Notes under the pieces: model-generated | Databases searched by the model: none | The model's input: the letters and a program-made list of their open reading frames with translations, nothing else | What the model was told of the DNA's origin: nothing | Position numbers and translations under genes: made by a program | In this document: positions 33,985 to 43,350 of the stretch, piece after piece | Layout: each line of letters starts with the position of its first letter | Position numbering within the stretch: position 1 is the stretch's first letter | Assembly: GCA_902800435.1 (NCBI GenBank) | Contig: CADCEQ010000002.1 | Coordinates: 1 to 64,000, forward strand | DNA: 64,000 bases | From: an uncultured Prevotellaceae bacterium | Lineage (GTDB): Bacteria; Bacteroidota; Bacteroidia; Bacteroidales; Bacteroidaceae | Direction: 5' to 3'

Positions 33985-35213
33985 TGAATTTCCCTTTCTA
34001 CATAGCCCGGCGTTACCTCTTCTCGAAGAAGTCAACACACGCTATCAACGTTATCAGCGGCATCTCTGTAGTAGGTGTCGCCGTGGCAACGATGGCCCTG
34101 GTGGTGACGCTGAGCGTCTTCAATGGGTTCCACGACCTCGTGGCCTCGTTCCTCACGTCATTCGACCCGCAACTGAAAGTGACGCCCGTCAAGGGCAAGA
34201 GCGTGGCCGCTGACGACCCTCGGCTAACGCAGATACGCGAACTGCCGCAGGTGGACGTGGCCACCGAATGCTTAGAGGACCAGGCGCTGGCCCTCTACGA
34301 CGGTCATCAGGCCATGGTGACGCTGAAGGGTGTAGATGACAACTTCGACCAACTGACGCACATCGGGGAGATATTGGTGGGCGACGGACAGTTCGAACTC
34401 CACGCTGCCGACATGCACTACGGTCTGCTCGGTATCCGACTGGCCGAGACGCTGAACACAGGCTATATGTACGACCATCCGCTGAAAATCTTCGCTCCGC
34501 GCCGTGAGGGCCAGTTCGACATGAGCGCCCCCGAGGAGTCGTTCATCGAAGACGAGCTCTACTCGCCTGGTGTGTTGTTCTGCGTCAGACAGGCCAAGTA
34601 CGACAAGAACTACATCATCACTTCTTTGGGATTTGCGCGCCGCGTCTTCGAGCAGCAGGGCATGGTGTCGTCGTTAGAGCTGCGACTGAAGCCCGGCAGC
34701 AACTTTGAGTCGGTAAAAAAAGAGATGCAGACTATTGCGGGCGACGACTTCTACGTGAAAGACCGCTTCGAGCAGCAGGACGAGACCTTTAAGATTATGA
34801 AGATTGAGAAGCTGATAGCCTACATCTTCCTAACCTTCATACTCATTGTGGCCTGCTTTAATATTATCGGTTCGCTATCAATGCTGATTATCGACAAGAA
34901 GGACGACGTCGTCACCCTGCGCAACCTCGGCGCCTCCGACAAGGTTATTACACGCATCTTCCTGTTCGAAGGACGACTCATCTCCATCCTTGGTGCTGTC
35001 ATCGGCATTGGCATTGGTCTGCTGCTCTGCTGGCTGCAGCAAACCTACGGACTGGTGAAGCTCGGCTCCAGCAGCGGCTCGTTCGTCATCAACGCCTACC
35101 CCGTCAGCGTTCACCCCGAGGATATCCTGCTTATTCTCGTGACAGTCATTGCCGTCGGATTCCTTGCCGTCTGGTATCCCGTCCGCTACTTCTCTCGCCG
35201 ACTGCTCAGCTAA
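33984..35213 (+). CDS. LolC/E-type lipoprotein-releasing permease
   Basis: 409 residues from a GTG start, used because the first residues MNFPFYIARRYLFSKK are exactly where LolC/LolE proteins begin. One N-terminal membrane segment (about 25-50), a large periplasmic MacB-like domain, then three C-terminal segments (about 270-300, 330-350, 375-400), the FtsX fold. With a LolD ATPase, which is not in this window, it extracts lipoproteins from the inner membrane. Cotranscribed with rbfA, as in other Bacteroidales. Confidence 0.85.
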   Translation: MNFPFYIARRYLFSKKSTHAINVISGISVVGVAVATMALVVTLSVFNGFHDLVASFLTSFDPQLKVTPVKGKSVAADDPRLTQIRELPQVDVATECLEDQALALYDGHQAMVTLKGVDDNFDQLTHIGEILVGDGQFELHAADMHYGLLGIRLAETLNTGYMYDHPLKIFAPRREGQFDMSAPEESFIEDELYSPGVLFCVRQAKYDKNYIITSLGFARRVFEQQGMVSSLELRLKPGSNFESVKKEMQTIAGDDFYVKDRFEQQDETFKIMKIEKLIAYIFLTFILIVACFNIIGSLSMLIIDKKDDVVTLRNLGASDKVITRIFLFEGRLISILGAVIGIGIGLLLCWLQQTYGLVKLGSSSGSFVINAYPVSVHPEDILLILVTVIAVGFLAVWYPVRYFSRRLLS

Positions 35214-35222
35214 GGCCTTTCG

Positions 35223-36059
35223 TCACTTCTCCAGCGTTATCTTCTCAACCTCCACTGGTTCGTGCAGGAACAGTTGAGCCTGCTCCTTGAACTTGTCGGG
35301 GTTCTCAGTGGTCATATAATGGACGGTGGCGCCCTTCGAGCAAAGCTGCTCCATCTGAGGATGACGTTCAAGATAGTGCTGCAGGCTGTCGGCAACATAC
35401 TCGCCTTGCGGCACAACGCGGACGCCATGGGGCAGATACTTCAGAATCTTGGGCATCAGCAAGGGATAGTGTGTGCAGCCCAGAATGAGACAGTCGATCT
35501 TGGGGTCGAGGCGCATGATTTCGTCGATGCGCTTCTTGACAAAGTAGTCGGCACCAGGCGAATCGGCCTCGTTATACTCCACCAACGGTACCCAGAACGG
35601 GCAGGCCACCCCCGAAACCTTGATGTCAGGATGCAGCTTCTGGATTTCCATGTTGTAGCTCTCGCTACGGATTGTTCCCTCGGTGGCGAGCACGCCCACA
35701 TGGCGGCTATCGGTGAGAGAACCGATGACCTCGGCCGTCGGGCGGATGATGCCTAACACGCGGCGTTCAGGGTCCCACTGCGGCACATCAACCTGCTGGA
35801 TGGTGCGCAAGGCCTTGGCTGAAGCAGTATTACAGCCTAATATAACAAGGTGGCACCCCATCTGGAAGAGTTTGGCGACAGCCTGCCGTGTAAACTCATA
35901 GACCACGTCAAACGAACGTGGTCCATAAGGCGCACGGGCATTGTCGCCCAGATACAGATAATCGTATTCGGGAAGCAGCTGGCGTATACCATGCAGGATG
36001 GTCAGTCCGCCGTAGCCGCTGTCGAATATACCGATGGGACCTGGACTACTTGAAAGCAT
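35223..36059 (-). CDS. murI: glutamate racemase MurI
   Basis: 278 residues. The two catalytic cysteines are in ILGCNTASA (about 72-80) and LILGCTHYPLL (about 188-198), and the N-terminal GIFDSGYGGLTI is present. It makes D-glutamate for peptidoglycan. Its start overlaps the preceding Skp-like gene by 14 bp. Last gene of the envelope operon. Confidence 0.93.
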   Translation of the reverse strand: MLSSSPGPIGIFDSGYGGLTILHGIRQLLPEYDYLYLGDNARAPYGPRSFDVVYEFTRQAVAKLFQMGCHLVILGCNTASAKALRTIQQVDVPQWDPERRVLGIIRPTAEVIGSLTDSRHVGVLATEGTIRSESYNMEIQKLHPDIKVSGVACPFWVPLVEYNEADSPGADYFVKKRIDEIMRLDPKIDCLILGCTHYPLLMPKILKYLPHGVRVVPQGEYVADSLQHYLERHPQMEQLCSKGATVHYMTTENPDKFKEQAQLFLHEPVEVEKITLEK

Positions 36060-36564
36060 CTTTCACAAGCTGGTTGATATCGTCGCCCATATCGGGGTTG
36101 ATAAAAGGCACAGCACCGGCATCGGTATTGAGGATAAAGGCATAGCCACGCTCACGGCCTATCCTCGACAAAACATCCTCTAACCTTTTCCTGAGCGGAG
36201 CCATCGCCTTAACCTCGGCCTCGGCCAATTCCTGACGGCCCTGAGCCTTGAAGCTGACGTTGCGTTCCAGCAGCTCCTTCAGTTCTGTCTGCCGCTTGCG
36301 CAGGATGGTCTCAGGGAAGTCGCGCTGACCCTCCAAAAACTCTTCATACTTCAAGTTGAAGTCCTGTTCCACCCGCTTCATCTCAGCCTCATACTGCGAC
36401 CGCATGTTAGCCAGCGTATTCTTCACAAGCGCATAGCCCGGCATGGCAACAAGGACACTGTCGTAGCTAAGATAGCCAAAACGAAGCTGGAGCGGAGTGT
36501 CCTGCTGCGCCTGAGCAGTCGTAAGCACAAGGCTGGCGAATATCATTAAAACGATTCTTTTCAT
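36046..36564 (-). CDS. OmpH/Skp-like periplasmic chaperone (third copy)
   Basis: 172 residues: signal peptide (to about residue 19, AQAQQ), then a long coiled-coil (about 55-125) and a beta core, the Skp jellyfish fold. Skp holds unfolded outer membrane proteins for BamA. Own promoter at 36587-36594 and start overlapped by murI. More divergent than the other two copies, with an extra N-terminal stretch. Confidence 0.85.
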   Translation of the reverse strand: MKRIVLMIFASLVLTTAQAQQDTPLQLRFGYLSYDSVLVAMPGYALVKNTLANMRSQYEAEMKRVEQDFNLKYEEFLEGQRDFPETILRKRQTELKELLERNVSFKAQGRQELAEAEVKAMAPLRKRLEDVLSRIGRERGYAFILNTDAGAVPFINPDMGDDINQLVKDAFK

Positions 36565-36586
36565 TTTCTTTTTCCTTTCTTGTGGG

Positions 36587-36594
36587 CAAAGGTA
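36587..36594 (-). promoter_or_regulatory. -7 element of the third Skp-like gene
   Basis: Minus-strand TACCTTTG followed by CCCAC, 23 bp upstream of the start. It separates this gene and murI from the upstream unit. Confidence 0.55.
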
Positions 36595-36710
36595 ATCATT
36601 TTTTGTGAATTGACCATTTATTTCTCATCTTTTTTTTCTTACATTATTCTTTCAACCGTTGTCGCCAACTATTTACAAGACCGAGAGAAAGTTCTTTGTA
36701 TTCACAAAAA

Positions 36711-36738
36711 ACCTGCATCGCTGACAAGCGGTGCAGGT
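36711..36738 (-). terminator. terminator after the second Skp gene
   Basis: ACCTGCA and TGCAGGT pair (with a partial inner CGC/GCG extension), followed on the minus strand by TTTTTT. It ends the unit coming from bamA. Confidence 0.75.
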
Positions 36739-36763
36739 CATAAAAGGTTTTAACTAATTATAC

Positions 36764-37270
36764 TTATTTCAGTCCTAACTTCTGCTTCACCTGAGCAGTA
36801 ACATCGGTAGAGAGGGTCGTCGAGATGTAGGGGATACCGGCTCCCATCTCCATGATGTAGACATAACCGCCAGCCTGGCCGACAGACTTGATAGCGTCGA
36901 GCACCTTAGTAGTAATGGCCTGCATCTTCTCTTGCTGGGCCTTGGCCAGAGCCTGCTGGTTGTCCTGGAAGCTCTGCTGAATCTTCGTGTACATGTCCTG
37001 CAGTTCCTGCTGACGGCGCTGCTTGATGTTATCGGGCAGCGTAGCCTGCTCCTTTTCAAAGGCATCGCCCTTCTTCTGCAGCTCATCCTGCATCGACTTC
37101 AGGTCGGCCTCATACTGGTTAGTCAGAGCCTCAATCTCGGTCTTTGCCTTGTTGTACTCAGGCATGGCCTGGATGATTTCCTGTGTGTTCACATGACCGA
37201 ACTTGGCCTGTGCGTTAGCGGTTGTGAAACCGCAGATGGCGCAGAGAGCGCCAATGATAAACTTCTTCAT
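36764..37270 (-). CDS. OmpH/Skp-like periplasmic chaperone (second copy)
   Basis: 168 residues with signal peptide (MKKFIIGALCAICGFTTANA), then AKFGHVNTQEIIQAMPEYNKA, a Gln/Lys-rich coiled coil (about 55-120) and the closing strands. Expected role: chaperone for outer membrane proteins delivered to BamA. Lies 57 bp after the first copy in the same direction. Confidence 0.88.
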   Translation of the reverse strand: MKKFIIGALCAICGFTTANAQAKFGHVNTQEIIQAMPEYNKAKTEIEALTNQYEADLKSMQDELQKKGDAFEKEQATLPDNIKQRRQQELQDMYTKIQQSFQDNQQALAKAQQEKMQAITTKVLDAIKSVGQAGGYVYIMEMGAGIPYISTTLSTDVTAQVKQKLGLK

Positions 37271-37327
37271 TGCTTTCGTATTATTAAAAATGTTGATATT
37301 TAAGGGACGTAACGGGGTGTGACAGGT

Positions 37328-37840
37328 TTAATTGCTATAACCTAATTTCCCCAGTACCTCGTTTGAGATGTCGATTTTGGGTGAGCCGAAGATGATGCCG
37401 GTGTCGCTGGCACGATCGAGTACCAACTGGTAGCCACGCAGTTCGCTGATGTCCTTGATGGCGTTGTAGATTTCGTCCTGGATGGGCGTCATCAGTGATG
37501 TACGCTTCTTGAACAGCTCGCCCTCGGGGCCGAAGTACTTGCGCTTCAGCTCGGCGGCCTGCTTCTCTTTCTCAACAATGGCATCCTGCTTGGCCTTCTT
37601 CTGCTCGGCCGAGAGGAAAACCACCTCGTTCTGGTAGTTCTTGTACATGGTCTGCGCCTCGGTAGTCAAGGCGTCGACCTCAGCCTGCCACTTCTTCGAA
37701 ACCTGCGAGAGTTGTTCGTTGGCACGCTCATAGGCGGGAATGTTCTTCAGGATATATTCCATATCCACTAACGCGAACTTCTGTGCTTGCATCGACAGAG
37801 CCGATATGCACATGGAAAGGATAAATAGGATTTTCTTCAT
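37328..37840 (-). CDS. OmpH/Skp-like periplasmic chaperone (first copy)
   Basis: 170 residues from the ATG at 37840; an in-frame TTG 9 bp upstream is less likely. Signal peptide MKKILFILSMCISALSMQA, then QKFALVDMEYILKNIPAYERA, coiled coil (about 50-120) and C-terminal strands. Directly downstream of bamA, whose substrates it should hold. Confidence 0.88.
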   Translation of the reverse strand: MKKILFILSMCISALSMQAQKFALVDMEYILKNIPAYERANEQLSQVSKKWQAEVDALTTEAQTMYKNYQNEVVFLSAEQKKAKQDAIVEKEKQAAELKRKYFGPEGELFKKRTSLMTPIQDEIYNAIKDISELRGYQLVLDRASDTGIIFGSPKIDISNEVLGKLGYSN

Positions 37841-37841
37841 A

Positions 37842-37873
37842 ATTTTCAATTGTCAATTATCTATTATCAATAA
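37842..37873 (-). repeat. AT-rich junction repeat between bamA and skp
   Basis: On the minus strand GATAATTGACAATTGA-like units with roughly an 8-bp period fill the gap from the bamA stop to the skp start. Confidence 0.6.
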
Positions 37874-40603
37874 TCAGAACTCTTGTCCCAGAATGAAGTG
37901 GAACTGGCTACCGCCACGGCTCCAACCACCACTGGTATAGACCTTGTCGAAACCATAGGCCCAGTCGATACCCATCAGGCCGACCATGGGCAGGAAGATA
38001 CGAACACCGGCACCGGCAGAGCGTTTCATGTTGAAGGGGTTGAACTTCTTGATGTCAGCCCAAGCATTACCGCCCTCAATGAATCCAAGTCCGTAGATGG
38101 TTGTGTTGCCCAACATGAAAGGATAGCGCAGCTCAAGCGTAAAACGGTCGTAGGCATAGGCATTGTTCGACGTACGGCGACCAGATGACTCTGTGTAAGC
38201 CGATGAAGTAGAGATAGAGCCGTTGTCGTAACCACGCATGCCGATGGTCTCCTCAGCATAGCTGTATGAATAGCCGCTCATGCCGTCGCCACCTACATAG
38301 AAGGTCTCGAAGGGCGACTTCTTGTCCTTGTTATAGGAACCGAGGATACCCAGTTCCACACGAGTCATCAGCACGAAGCACTTCTGGGCACTCGACAGAG
38401 CAGTGAACGTGCGTGACTTGAACTTCCACTTATGGTACTCAATCCAGCGGTACATGTCCTGCAACTCATTCTCGTAGGTAGCTGAGTTAGGATTAAGTGC
38501 CAGACCGGCATAGTCCTTGCCATCGAAGAGCGACCAAGGCGGAGTCATGGTCAGCGAAAGCATGAACTCCGAACCGCGGCGCGGGAAGAGCTGGTTGTCG
38601 GTCGACATACGGGACAGCGTCAGACCCAGGTTCAGGTTGTTACAGTTACCGTTGGCGATATAGAAGTAGTTCCAGTCGCGCAGCATGTAGCGAGTATAGC
38701 CCAGCGTGGCCATGAACTGGAAGTAGTCGTCGGGCCAGCGCAGTCGCTTTCCCCAACCGAGAGAGGCACCGAACATACGGATGTTCTTGTCGTCGTCGAG
38801 CATCGACTCGTAGTTGTAGGCATAGTTGTTGTACATACCATAACCGTAGCCATAACCATAGCCGCCGTATAGGCTATTGTAGAGGGCATTGTTACGGTAG
38901 TAACTTGAGATATCCGACTGCTTAGAGTAGAACAGGCTAACTGAGAGCGAGTTGGGGCGCTTATTGCCAAACCATCCCGTAGAGTAGCTGGTAGAAATCT
39001 GGCTATAGTACGAACCGTTGGTCTGGAAGTTGACACCGAGCTGCTCGCCGTCGCCAATAGGCATGATGCCGCGGTGCATCGAGTTGCGACCGAAAAGGTT
39101 ACGCATCGAGAAGTTGTTCAGCTTCAGGCCGATACGGCCAATGACACCCGTCTGTCCCCAGCCGAGCGAGAACTCAATCTGGTCGTTCGACTTCTGCTCC
39201 AGCTCCCAGTTGATGTCCACCGACCCGTCATCATTATTGGGCTTGACGTCGGGGTTCACCTTCTCTGGGTCGAAATGTCCCATCGAGGCCAAATCGCGGG
39301 CCGAACGCATCAAGGCCTCCTTCGAGAAGAGGTCACCGGGCTTGGTACGCAGTTCGCGGCGCACCACCTCCTCATACAGTCGGTCGTTACCATAGATACG
39401 CACATGATTCAGGTGAGCCTGCGTGCCCTCCCAGATACGCATCTCGAGGTCGACGGAGTCGCCGACGATATTAACCTCCGTGGGCTGCAGGTTATAGAAA
39501 AGGTAACCGTTGTTCCAGTAGAAGTTGCCGACGGCATCCTCATCCTCAGTCAGTCGTTTCTGCATCTGACGCTGGTTGTAGACGTCGCCCTTCTTCATGC
39601 CGAGCAGCTCATCGAGCTTGTCAGTGGGGAGAACGGTGTTACCGACCCATGTAATGTTACGCAGGTAGTATTTCTGTCCCTCCTCGACGCGAACCAGCAC
39701 GTTGACGTGCTTCTCGTCAGCGTTCCAGACAGAGTCCTCAAGGATGGTCATGTCGCGATAACCCAGTTCGTTATACTTATTGACAAGAGCCTCCTTGGCC
39801 TCCTTGTAGCGCTCGTCGGTAAACTTCTTGGCCTTCATGAAGCCCGACAGCTTGCCAGCCTCGTGTATCTTGCCGAATGCACCTTTGGAAAAGAGCGACC
39901 CCTTGATTTTATTGGACTTCAGGTTCTCATTACCTTCAAAGATAAGGTTGCGCACCTTCATCTTGGCTTTCTTGTCGACGTTTACATCCAGAATAACCTG
40001 ATTCTTGCCCGAGACGTCGTCGCGCTGCATAATCTCAATCTCGGCATTCTTGTAGCCCTTAGAGTCAAAATACTTCTTGGCAAGAATCTTGGCGCGGTCA
40101 ATCATGTTAGGCGTTATCTGCGCGTTCTTCATGATGCCGAGCTTGGCCTCCATGTCCTCGCGCTCCGACTTCTTCAAGCCGATATAGTTGATTTCGCTGA
40201 CGCGGGGCCGCAGGGCCAGATGTATGCAGAGGTATATCTTCGAGCCTACAATGGAGTCGGCCGTAATCTTCACACGCGAGAAGAGTCCGTGACGCCAGTA
40301 GCGCTTCACGGCCTCGGTAATCTCCTGTCCGGGCACCTCTATCTCCTGCCCCACTGACAGTCCCGAGAGGTTGGTGAGCACGTAGTCTTCGTAGCCCTCG
40401 ACGCCCTCGACAGCCAGGCCGCCGATTTCGCAGGTGCGAGGCGTTCCGGCATACGAGATGTCAGGGTTGACTATCTTGTCCTGAGAGAAGGCGCCAAAGG
40501 GTAATAAGATAAAAAGCAACAGAGAGACCCACCCCCTGCCCCTCCCTGTATGGAGGGGAGTGAATAGCCTGTCTGCAGTTTTTAATATGTTATATTTCAT
40601 CAT
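37874..40603 (-). CDS. bamA: outer membrane protein assembly factor BamA
   Basis: 909 residues. Five POTRA domains (about 55-440), then the 16-strand Omp85 barrel, ending in FHFILGQEF with the usual terminal Phe. It inserts beta-barrel proteins in the outer membrane. The signal peptide region is unusual: between the first Met and the hydrophobic core (SLLLFILLPFGAFSQ) lies FTPLHTGRGRGWV, translated from a GC-rich palindromic repeat arm. A barrel loop contains a YGGYGYGYGYGMYNNYAYNY tract (nucleotides 38815-38870). Followed by three Skp genes. Confidence 0.95.
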   Translation of the reverse strand: MMKYNILKTADRLFTPLHTGRGRGWVSLLLFILLPFGAFSQDKIVNPDISYAGTPRTCEIGGLAVEGVEGYEDYVLTNLSGLSVGQEIEVPGQEITEAVKRYWRHGLFSRVKITADSIVGSKIYLCIHLALRPRVSEINYIGLKKSEREDMEAKLGIMKNAQITPNMIDRAKILAKKYFDSKGYKNAEIEIMQRDDVSGKNQVILDVNVDKKAKMKVRNLIFEGNENLKSNKIKGSLFSKGAFGKIHEAGKLSGFMKAKKFTDERYKEAKEALVNKYNELGYRDMTILEDSVWNADEKHVNVLVRVEEGQKYYLRNITWVGNTVLPTDKLDELLGMKKGDVYNQRQMQKRLTEDEDAVGNFYWNNGYLFYNLQPTEVNIVGDSVDLEMRIWEGTQAHLNHVRIYGNDRLYEEVVRRELRTKPGDLFSKEALMRSARDLASMGHFDPEKVNPDVKPNNDDGSVDINWELEQKSNDQIEFSLGWGQTGVIGRIGLKLNNFSMRNLFGRNSMHRGIMPIGDGEQLGVNFQTNGSYYSQISTSYSTGWFGNKRPNSLSVSLFYSKQSDISSYYRNNALYNSLYGGYGYGYGYGMYNNYAYNYESMLDDDKNIRMFGASLGWGKRLRWPDDYFQFMATLGYTRYMLRDWNYFYIANGNCNNLNLGLTLSRMSTDNQLFPRRGSEFMLSLTMTPPWSLFDGKDYAGLALNPNSATYENELQDMYRWIEYHKWKFKSRTFTALSSAQKCFVLMTRVELGILGSYNKDKKSPFETFYVGGDGMSGYSYSYAEETIGMRGYDNGSISTSSAYTESSGRRTSNNAYAYDRFTLELRYPFMLGNTTIYGLGFIEGGNAWADIKKFNPFNMKRSAGAGVRIFLPMVGLMGIDWAYGFDKVYTSGGWSRGGSQFHFILGQEF

Positions 40604-40668
40604 GTTTCTATATGTCGCTATAGAGTAATTACTCCCCTCCTTTACAGGGAGGGGCTGGGGGTGGGTCT
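40525..40668. repeat. paired GC-rich palindromic element around the bamA start (copy 2)
   Basis: Arm 1 (40525-40566) starts AGACCCACCCCC and contains CCCCTCCCT-n4-GGAGGGG; arm 2 (40626-40668) is its inverted copy ending GGGGGTGGGTCT. The bamA start codon lies in the spacer. Arm 1 is bamA codons 13-26; arm 2 is the last nine uppS codons and its stop codon. Same design as at 2804-2930. Confidence 0.92.
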
Positions 40669-41448
40669 TTCGCTCTCCACTTGTGCCTCCGTCTTACCGA
40701 AGCGGCGCTGCCGACTCTGAAAGTCGATGATGGCCTTGTGCAACTCTTGCTCGTCGAAGTCAGGCCAGTAGGTGTCGCAGAAGTACAGCTCCGAGTAGGC
40801 TATCTGCCAAAGCAGGTAGTTGGAGATGCGCAGCTCGCCACCCGTGCGGATGAGCAGGTCGGGATCGGGCATGAAGTTAGTGCAGAGGTGCTGGCTGATG
40901 AACTCTTCGGTGATGTCCTCGGCACGGATGCCGCCAGTCTTCAAGTTCTTAAGAACGTTGTTGGGCAGCTTCATATCGTTCACCTCGGTCACGATTTGTC
41001 GCACAGCCTCAGTGATTTCCCAGCGGCTACTGTAGCTCATGGCTACAACCATTGTCATGCCGTCGTTCTTGCCGGTCAGTTCCTCCATATAGCGGATTTT
41101 CTCCTGCACACTGTCAGGCAGTCGCTTCCTGTCGCCGATGAGCCGGAACTTCACATTGTTGTCGGTGAAGAGTTCCATCTCGATGAAGCTGAGCACCAGC
41201 CCCATCAGCGCCTCAATCTCATAGGCGGGGCGATTCCAGTTCTCTGTCGAGAAGGTATATAGCGTCAGATACTTCACGCCGAGCCGTGCGCACTCTGCCG
41301 TGATTTTCTTCACCGTGTCGAGTCCGGCCTTGTGGCCGAAGGTGCGGTCCAGTCCACGATCGGTAGCCCAACGCCCGTTGCCGTCCATGATGATGGCAAT
41401 GTGCTCGGGGATACGTGTCATATCCAATGTCTGATTAGTCTCTGTCAT
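40642..41448 (-). CDS. uppS: isoprenyl transferase (undecaprenyl diphosphate synthase)
   Basis: 268 residues. Catalytic aspartate in [12 protein letters not shown] (about 18-29), the RxG-containing segment [18 protein letters not shown] (about 200-217) and the TYWPDF motif. It makes the C55 lipid carrier for peptidoglycan. The last residues (RPTPSPSL) and stop codon are coded by the arm of the palindromic element, not by family sequence. Its start overlaps the DUF6089 gene by 14 bp. Confidence 0.94.
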   Translation of the reverse strand: MTETNQTLDMTRIPEHIAIIMDGNGRWATDRGLDRTFGHKAGLDTVKKITAECARLGVKYLTLYTFSTENWNRPAYEIEALMGLVLSFIEMELFTDNNVKFRLIGDRKRLPDSVQEKIRYMEELTGKNDGMTMVVAMSYSSRWEITEAVRQIVTEVNDMKLPNNVLKNLKTGGIRAEDITEEFISQHLCTNFMPDPDLLIRTGGELRISNYLLWQIAYSELYFCDTYWPDFDEQELHKAIIDFQSRQRRFGKTEAQVESERPTPSPSL

Positions 41449-42118
41449 TATTACATGTTTTACATTTTGCCCATATATCGTAGGTCAGCGAGACCTGCAA
41501 TGCACCGTAGCAGTCAGTGTTCTTGAACAGTCCGGTGCTCTTAATGCCATAAGGGTCGACCACGCCGTCGAGCTTGTCGCTGCCCGTGAAGTGCATGCGC
41601 CATTCGGCAGTCAGATTCAACCTGTCGCGTACCTTATATTTTACGCCCAAGCCCAGCGGCACGTTCATGGCCAACACACCCTTCTCGGGAGTGCTTGCAT
41701 GGCAGACGCCCAGCCCGAAGGCTATGAAAGGCGCCACTTGCTTGGCGCCGCGGTATTCACGTCCAGTGCCATAAGCCCAGAAGTTGTACTCGAAGCGCAC
41801 ACTGCCATCGATCAGAGCGTTACTGAACGACTGCGGCAACTGCTCGCCCTCAGGGTACCATGTCTGCACGTCGGACAGTTGTCCCTTCAACTTTCCATAG
41901 CCCACGTTAAACACCCACGACATGCGCGGGTTCGAACGGTATTTGGCCACCAGGCTCCCCATGGGCTGCTGGTTCTTCAGCAGATTACCATTGTAGTCGC
42001 CCAGATAGTTGACCACGCCAATGCCGCCGCCGATCTCCATCCTGTACTCAGGGTCCTCCTGTGCCCTCATGGCAAGGACACCTATCAGCAACAGAACAAC
42101 GACCAGCACGCGTCTCAT
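41435..42118 (-). CDS. DUF6089-type outer membrane protein
   Basis: 227 residues with signal peptide (to AMRAQ). The body is a predicted eight-strand barrel with alternating aromatic strands ([34 protein letters not shown]). This gene stands next to uppS and bamA throughout Bacteroidales, which suggests a role in envelope biogenesis; the role itself is not known. Confidence 0.78.
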   Translation of the reverse strand: MRRVLVVVLLLIGVLAMRAQEDPEYRMEIGGGIGVVNYLGDYNGNLLKNQQPMGSLVAKYRSNPRMSWVFNVGYGKLKGQLSDVQTWYPEGEQLPQSFSNALIDGSVRFEYNFWAYGTGREYRGAKQVAPFIAFGLGVCHASTPEKGVLAMNVPLGLGVKYKVRDRLNLTAEWRMHFTGSDKLDGVVDPYGIKSTGLFKNTDCYGALQVSLTYDIWAKCKTCNNDRD

Positions 42119-42122
42119 AGGC

Positions 42123-43181
42123 TCACTTGGTCAGTTTTCCATACCATACGACGCCCGCCTCGCTCTCCATAAGCCAGATGGCACCGTCGCTGTCAGTAGC
42201 CGCAGCGGCCACCGAACTCACTGGACTAACCAACTGTGACGTCGTCTTCCATGTGATACCCTGGTCACGGCTTTGGTATATATTACCATTGCTGTCGACA
42301 GCCAGTACACTGCCGTCAGTATAAGGCAGCAGCCAGTAGCTCTGTCCCTTGGGCAGGTAGTAGTGGTTCCCCTCGTCACGAGGCAGATATGTCCACTCCG
42401 TGGGTTGATCGCTGTCAATCAGCCGACGCCAGACGACCACCGATTTGTCGACGAGGTCGTTGTCGCCTATCATCAGGGCATACACAATACCCTTATCCAG
42501 ATTCCAGCAAGTGGAGCTATAGTTCCGAACCGGAAGCAGCGCGTTGTCATCGCCGTTGACAGGCTCCTCGACAGCAGTTGCCCAATGGTCGCTGCTGGCC
42601 ACAATACCATGACCATCTGGACTGATGTCAAACAGCCAGCCGGCGTTGTATGGCTCTGGCATTTGTGTGCCGGAAGCCATCTGAGTCCACTTCATCTTAC
42701 CCGTCTCCTGCTTGCGCACATTCAGCGTCACCATGTAATCACGGCTACCAGAGCCGTCGGTGGAGAAGACGCGGAACAAGCGAGGATACGTAAAGTCGAT
42801 GGAATCTTTCCCCGACTGGAAGTATACAAGCGTGTCGCTGATTATCGACTTAACGTAGACCACGCCGTTGTTTCTCGTCGTGACATTACAGATGATATGG
42901 GCGCAATCGGTACCATAAGGCAGCGAGTCGATATTGTAAATCCGATGGTTCAGCTGGTCAATAGTCATCTTGTAAGCATCCCCGGCATAGGTGGACTTGT
43001 AGACTGTATCTTTTCCTTCTTTCGTGGTCGTATGCAGATATCTGTTGAGCGTGCCCAACTTAAAGGTACTAACCGCCATGTCGTCGTAGAGCGTCGTCTC
43101 ATTATCGCTTGAATTCAGACACGACGTCAACAGCCAACTGACCGTGAGCAAGCCACAGATAACCTGGAAAACTCTTTTCAT
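42123..43181 (-). CDS. DUF6242-type lipoprotein
   Basis: 352 residues from the ATG at 43181, where a lipoprotein signal with LLTSC (cysteine about residue 20) begins. The N-terminal segment FKLGTLNRYLHTT...SLPYGTDCAHI matches DUF6242. The C-terminal 200 residues hold BNR-like turns (VDSNGNIYQSRDQGITWKTT), suggesting a beta-propeller. First gene of the operon continuing to uppS and bamA, 4 bp from the next gene. Function unknown. Confidence 0.78.
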   Translation of the reverse strand: MKRVFQVICGLLTVSWLLTSCLNSSDNETTLYDDMAVSTFKLGTLNRYLHTTTKEGKDTVYKSTYAGDAYKMTIDQLNHRIYNIDSLPYGTDCAHIICNVTTRNNGVVYVKSIISDTLVYFQSGKDSIDFTYPRLFRVFSTDGSGSRDYMVTLNVRKQETGKMKWTQMASGTQMPEPYNAGWLFDISPDGHGIVASSDHWATAVEEPVNGDDNALLPVRNYSSTCWNLDKGIVYALMIGDNDLVDKSVVVWRRLIDSDQPTEWTYLPRDEGNHYYLPKGQSYWLLPYTDGSVLAVDSNGNIYQSRDQGITWKTTSQLVSPVSSVAAAATDSDGAIWLMESEAGVVWYGKLTK

Positions 43182-43207
43182 CGAATATTCAATTACAAAT
43201 TTGGGTG

Positions 43208-43215
43208 CAAAGTTA
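43208..43215 (-). promoter_or_regulatory. -7 element of the envelope operon
   Basis: Minus-strand TAACTTTG followed by CACCC, 27 bp before the DUF6242 start. Confidence 0.6.
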
Positions 43216-43308
43216 CGCACTTTTCCCAAAAAAACGCTCACTTTCGCCCGATTATTCTATAAAATAAGGATAAAATACGTGTTTTTAAGTTTGTTTTAGG
43301 TTTACCAA

Positions 43309-43347
43309 CAAAAAAAGAGTGCGGTATGAATCACTCACCCCGCACTC
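43309..43347 (-). terminator. terminator of the 31-residue peptide gene
   Basis: Minus strand: GAGTGCGG (43340-43347), a 15-nt loop, CCGCACTC (43317-43324), then a run of T. It lies 3 bp after the peptide stop codon. Confidence 0.85.
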
Positions 43348-43350
43348 CTT

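Noticed and set aside
38815..38870. Gly-Tyr repeat in BamA as a separate tandem-repeat feature
   Set aside because: It is a short low-complexity surface loop, in frame and consistent with barrel loops; noted under bamA instead.
39074..40357. 427-codon plus-strand open frame opposite bamA
   Set aside because: Antisense shadow of the POTRA-coding region; the real gene is certain.
41920..41945. tRNA T-arm-like GGTTCGAAC
   Set aside because: It lies inside the DUF6089 coding frame and no acceptor stem, anticodon arm or CCA-like end surrounds it. No tRNA was found in the window.
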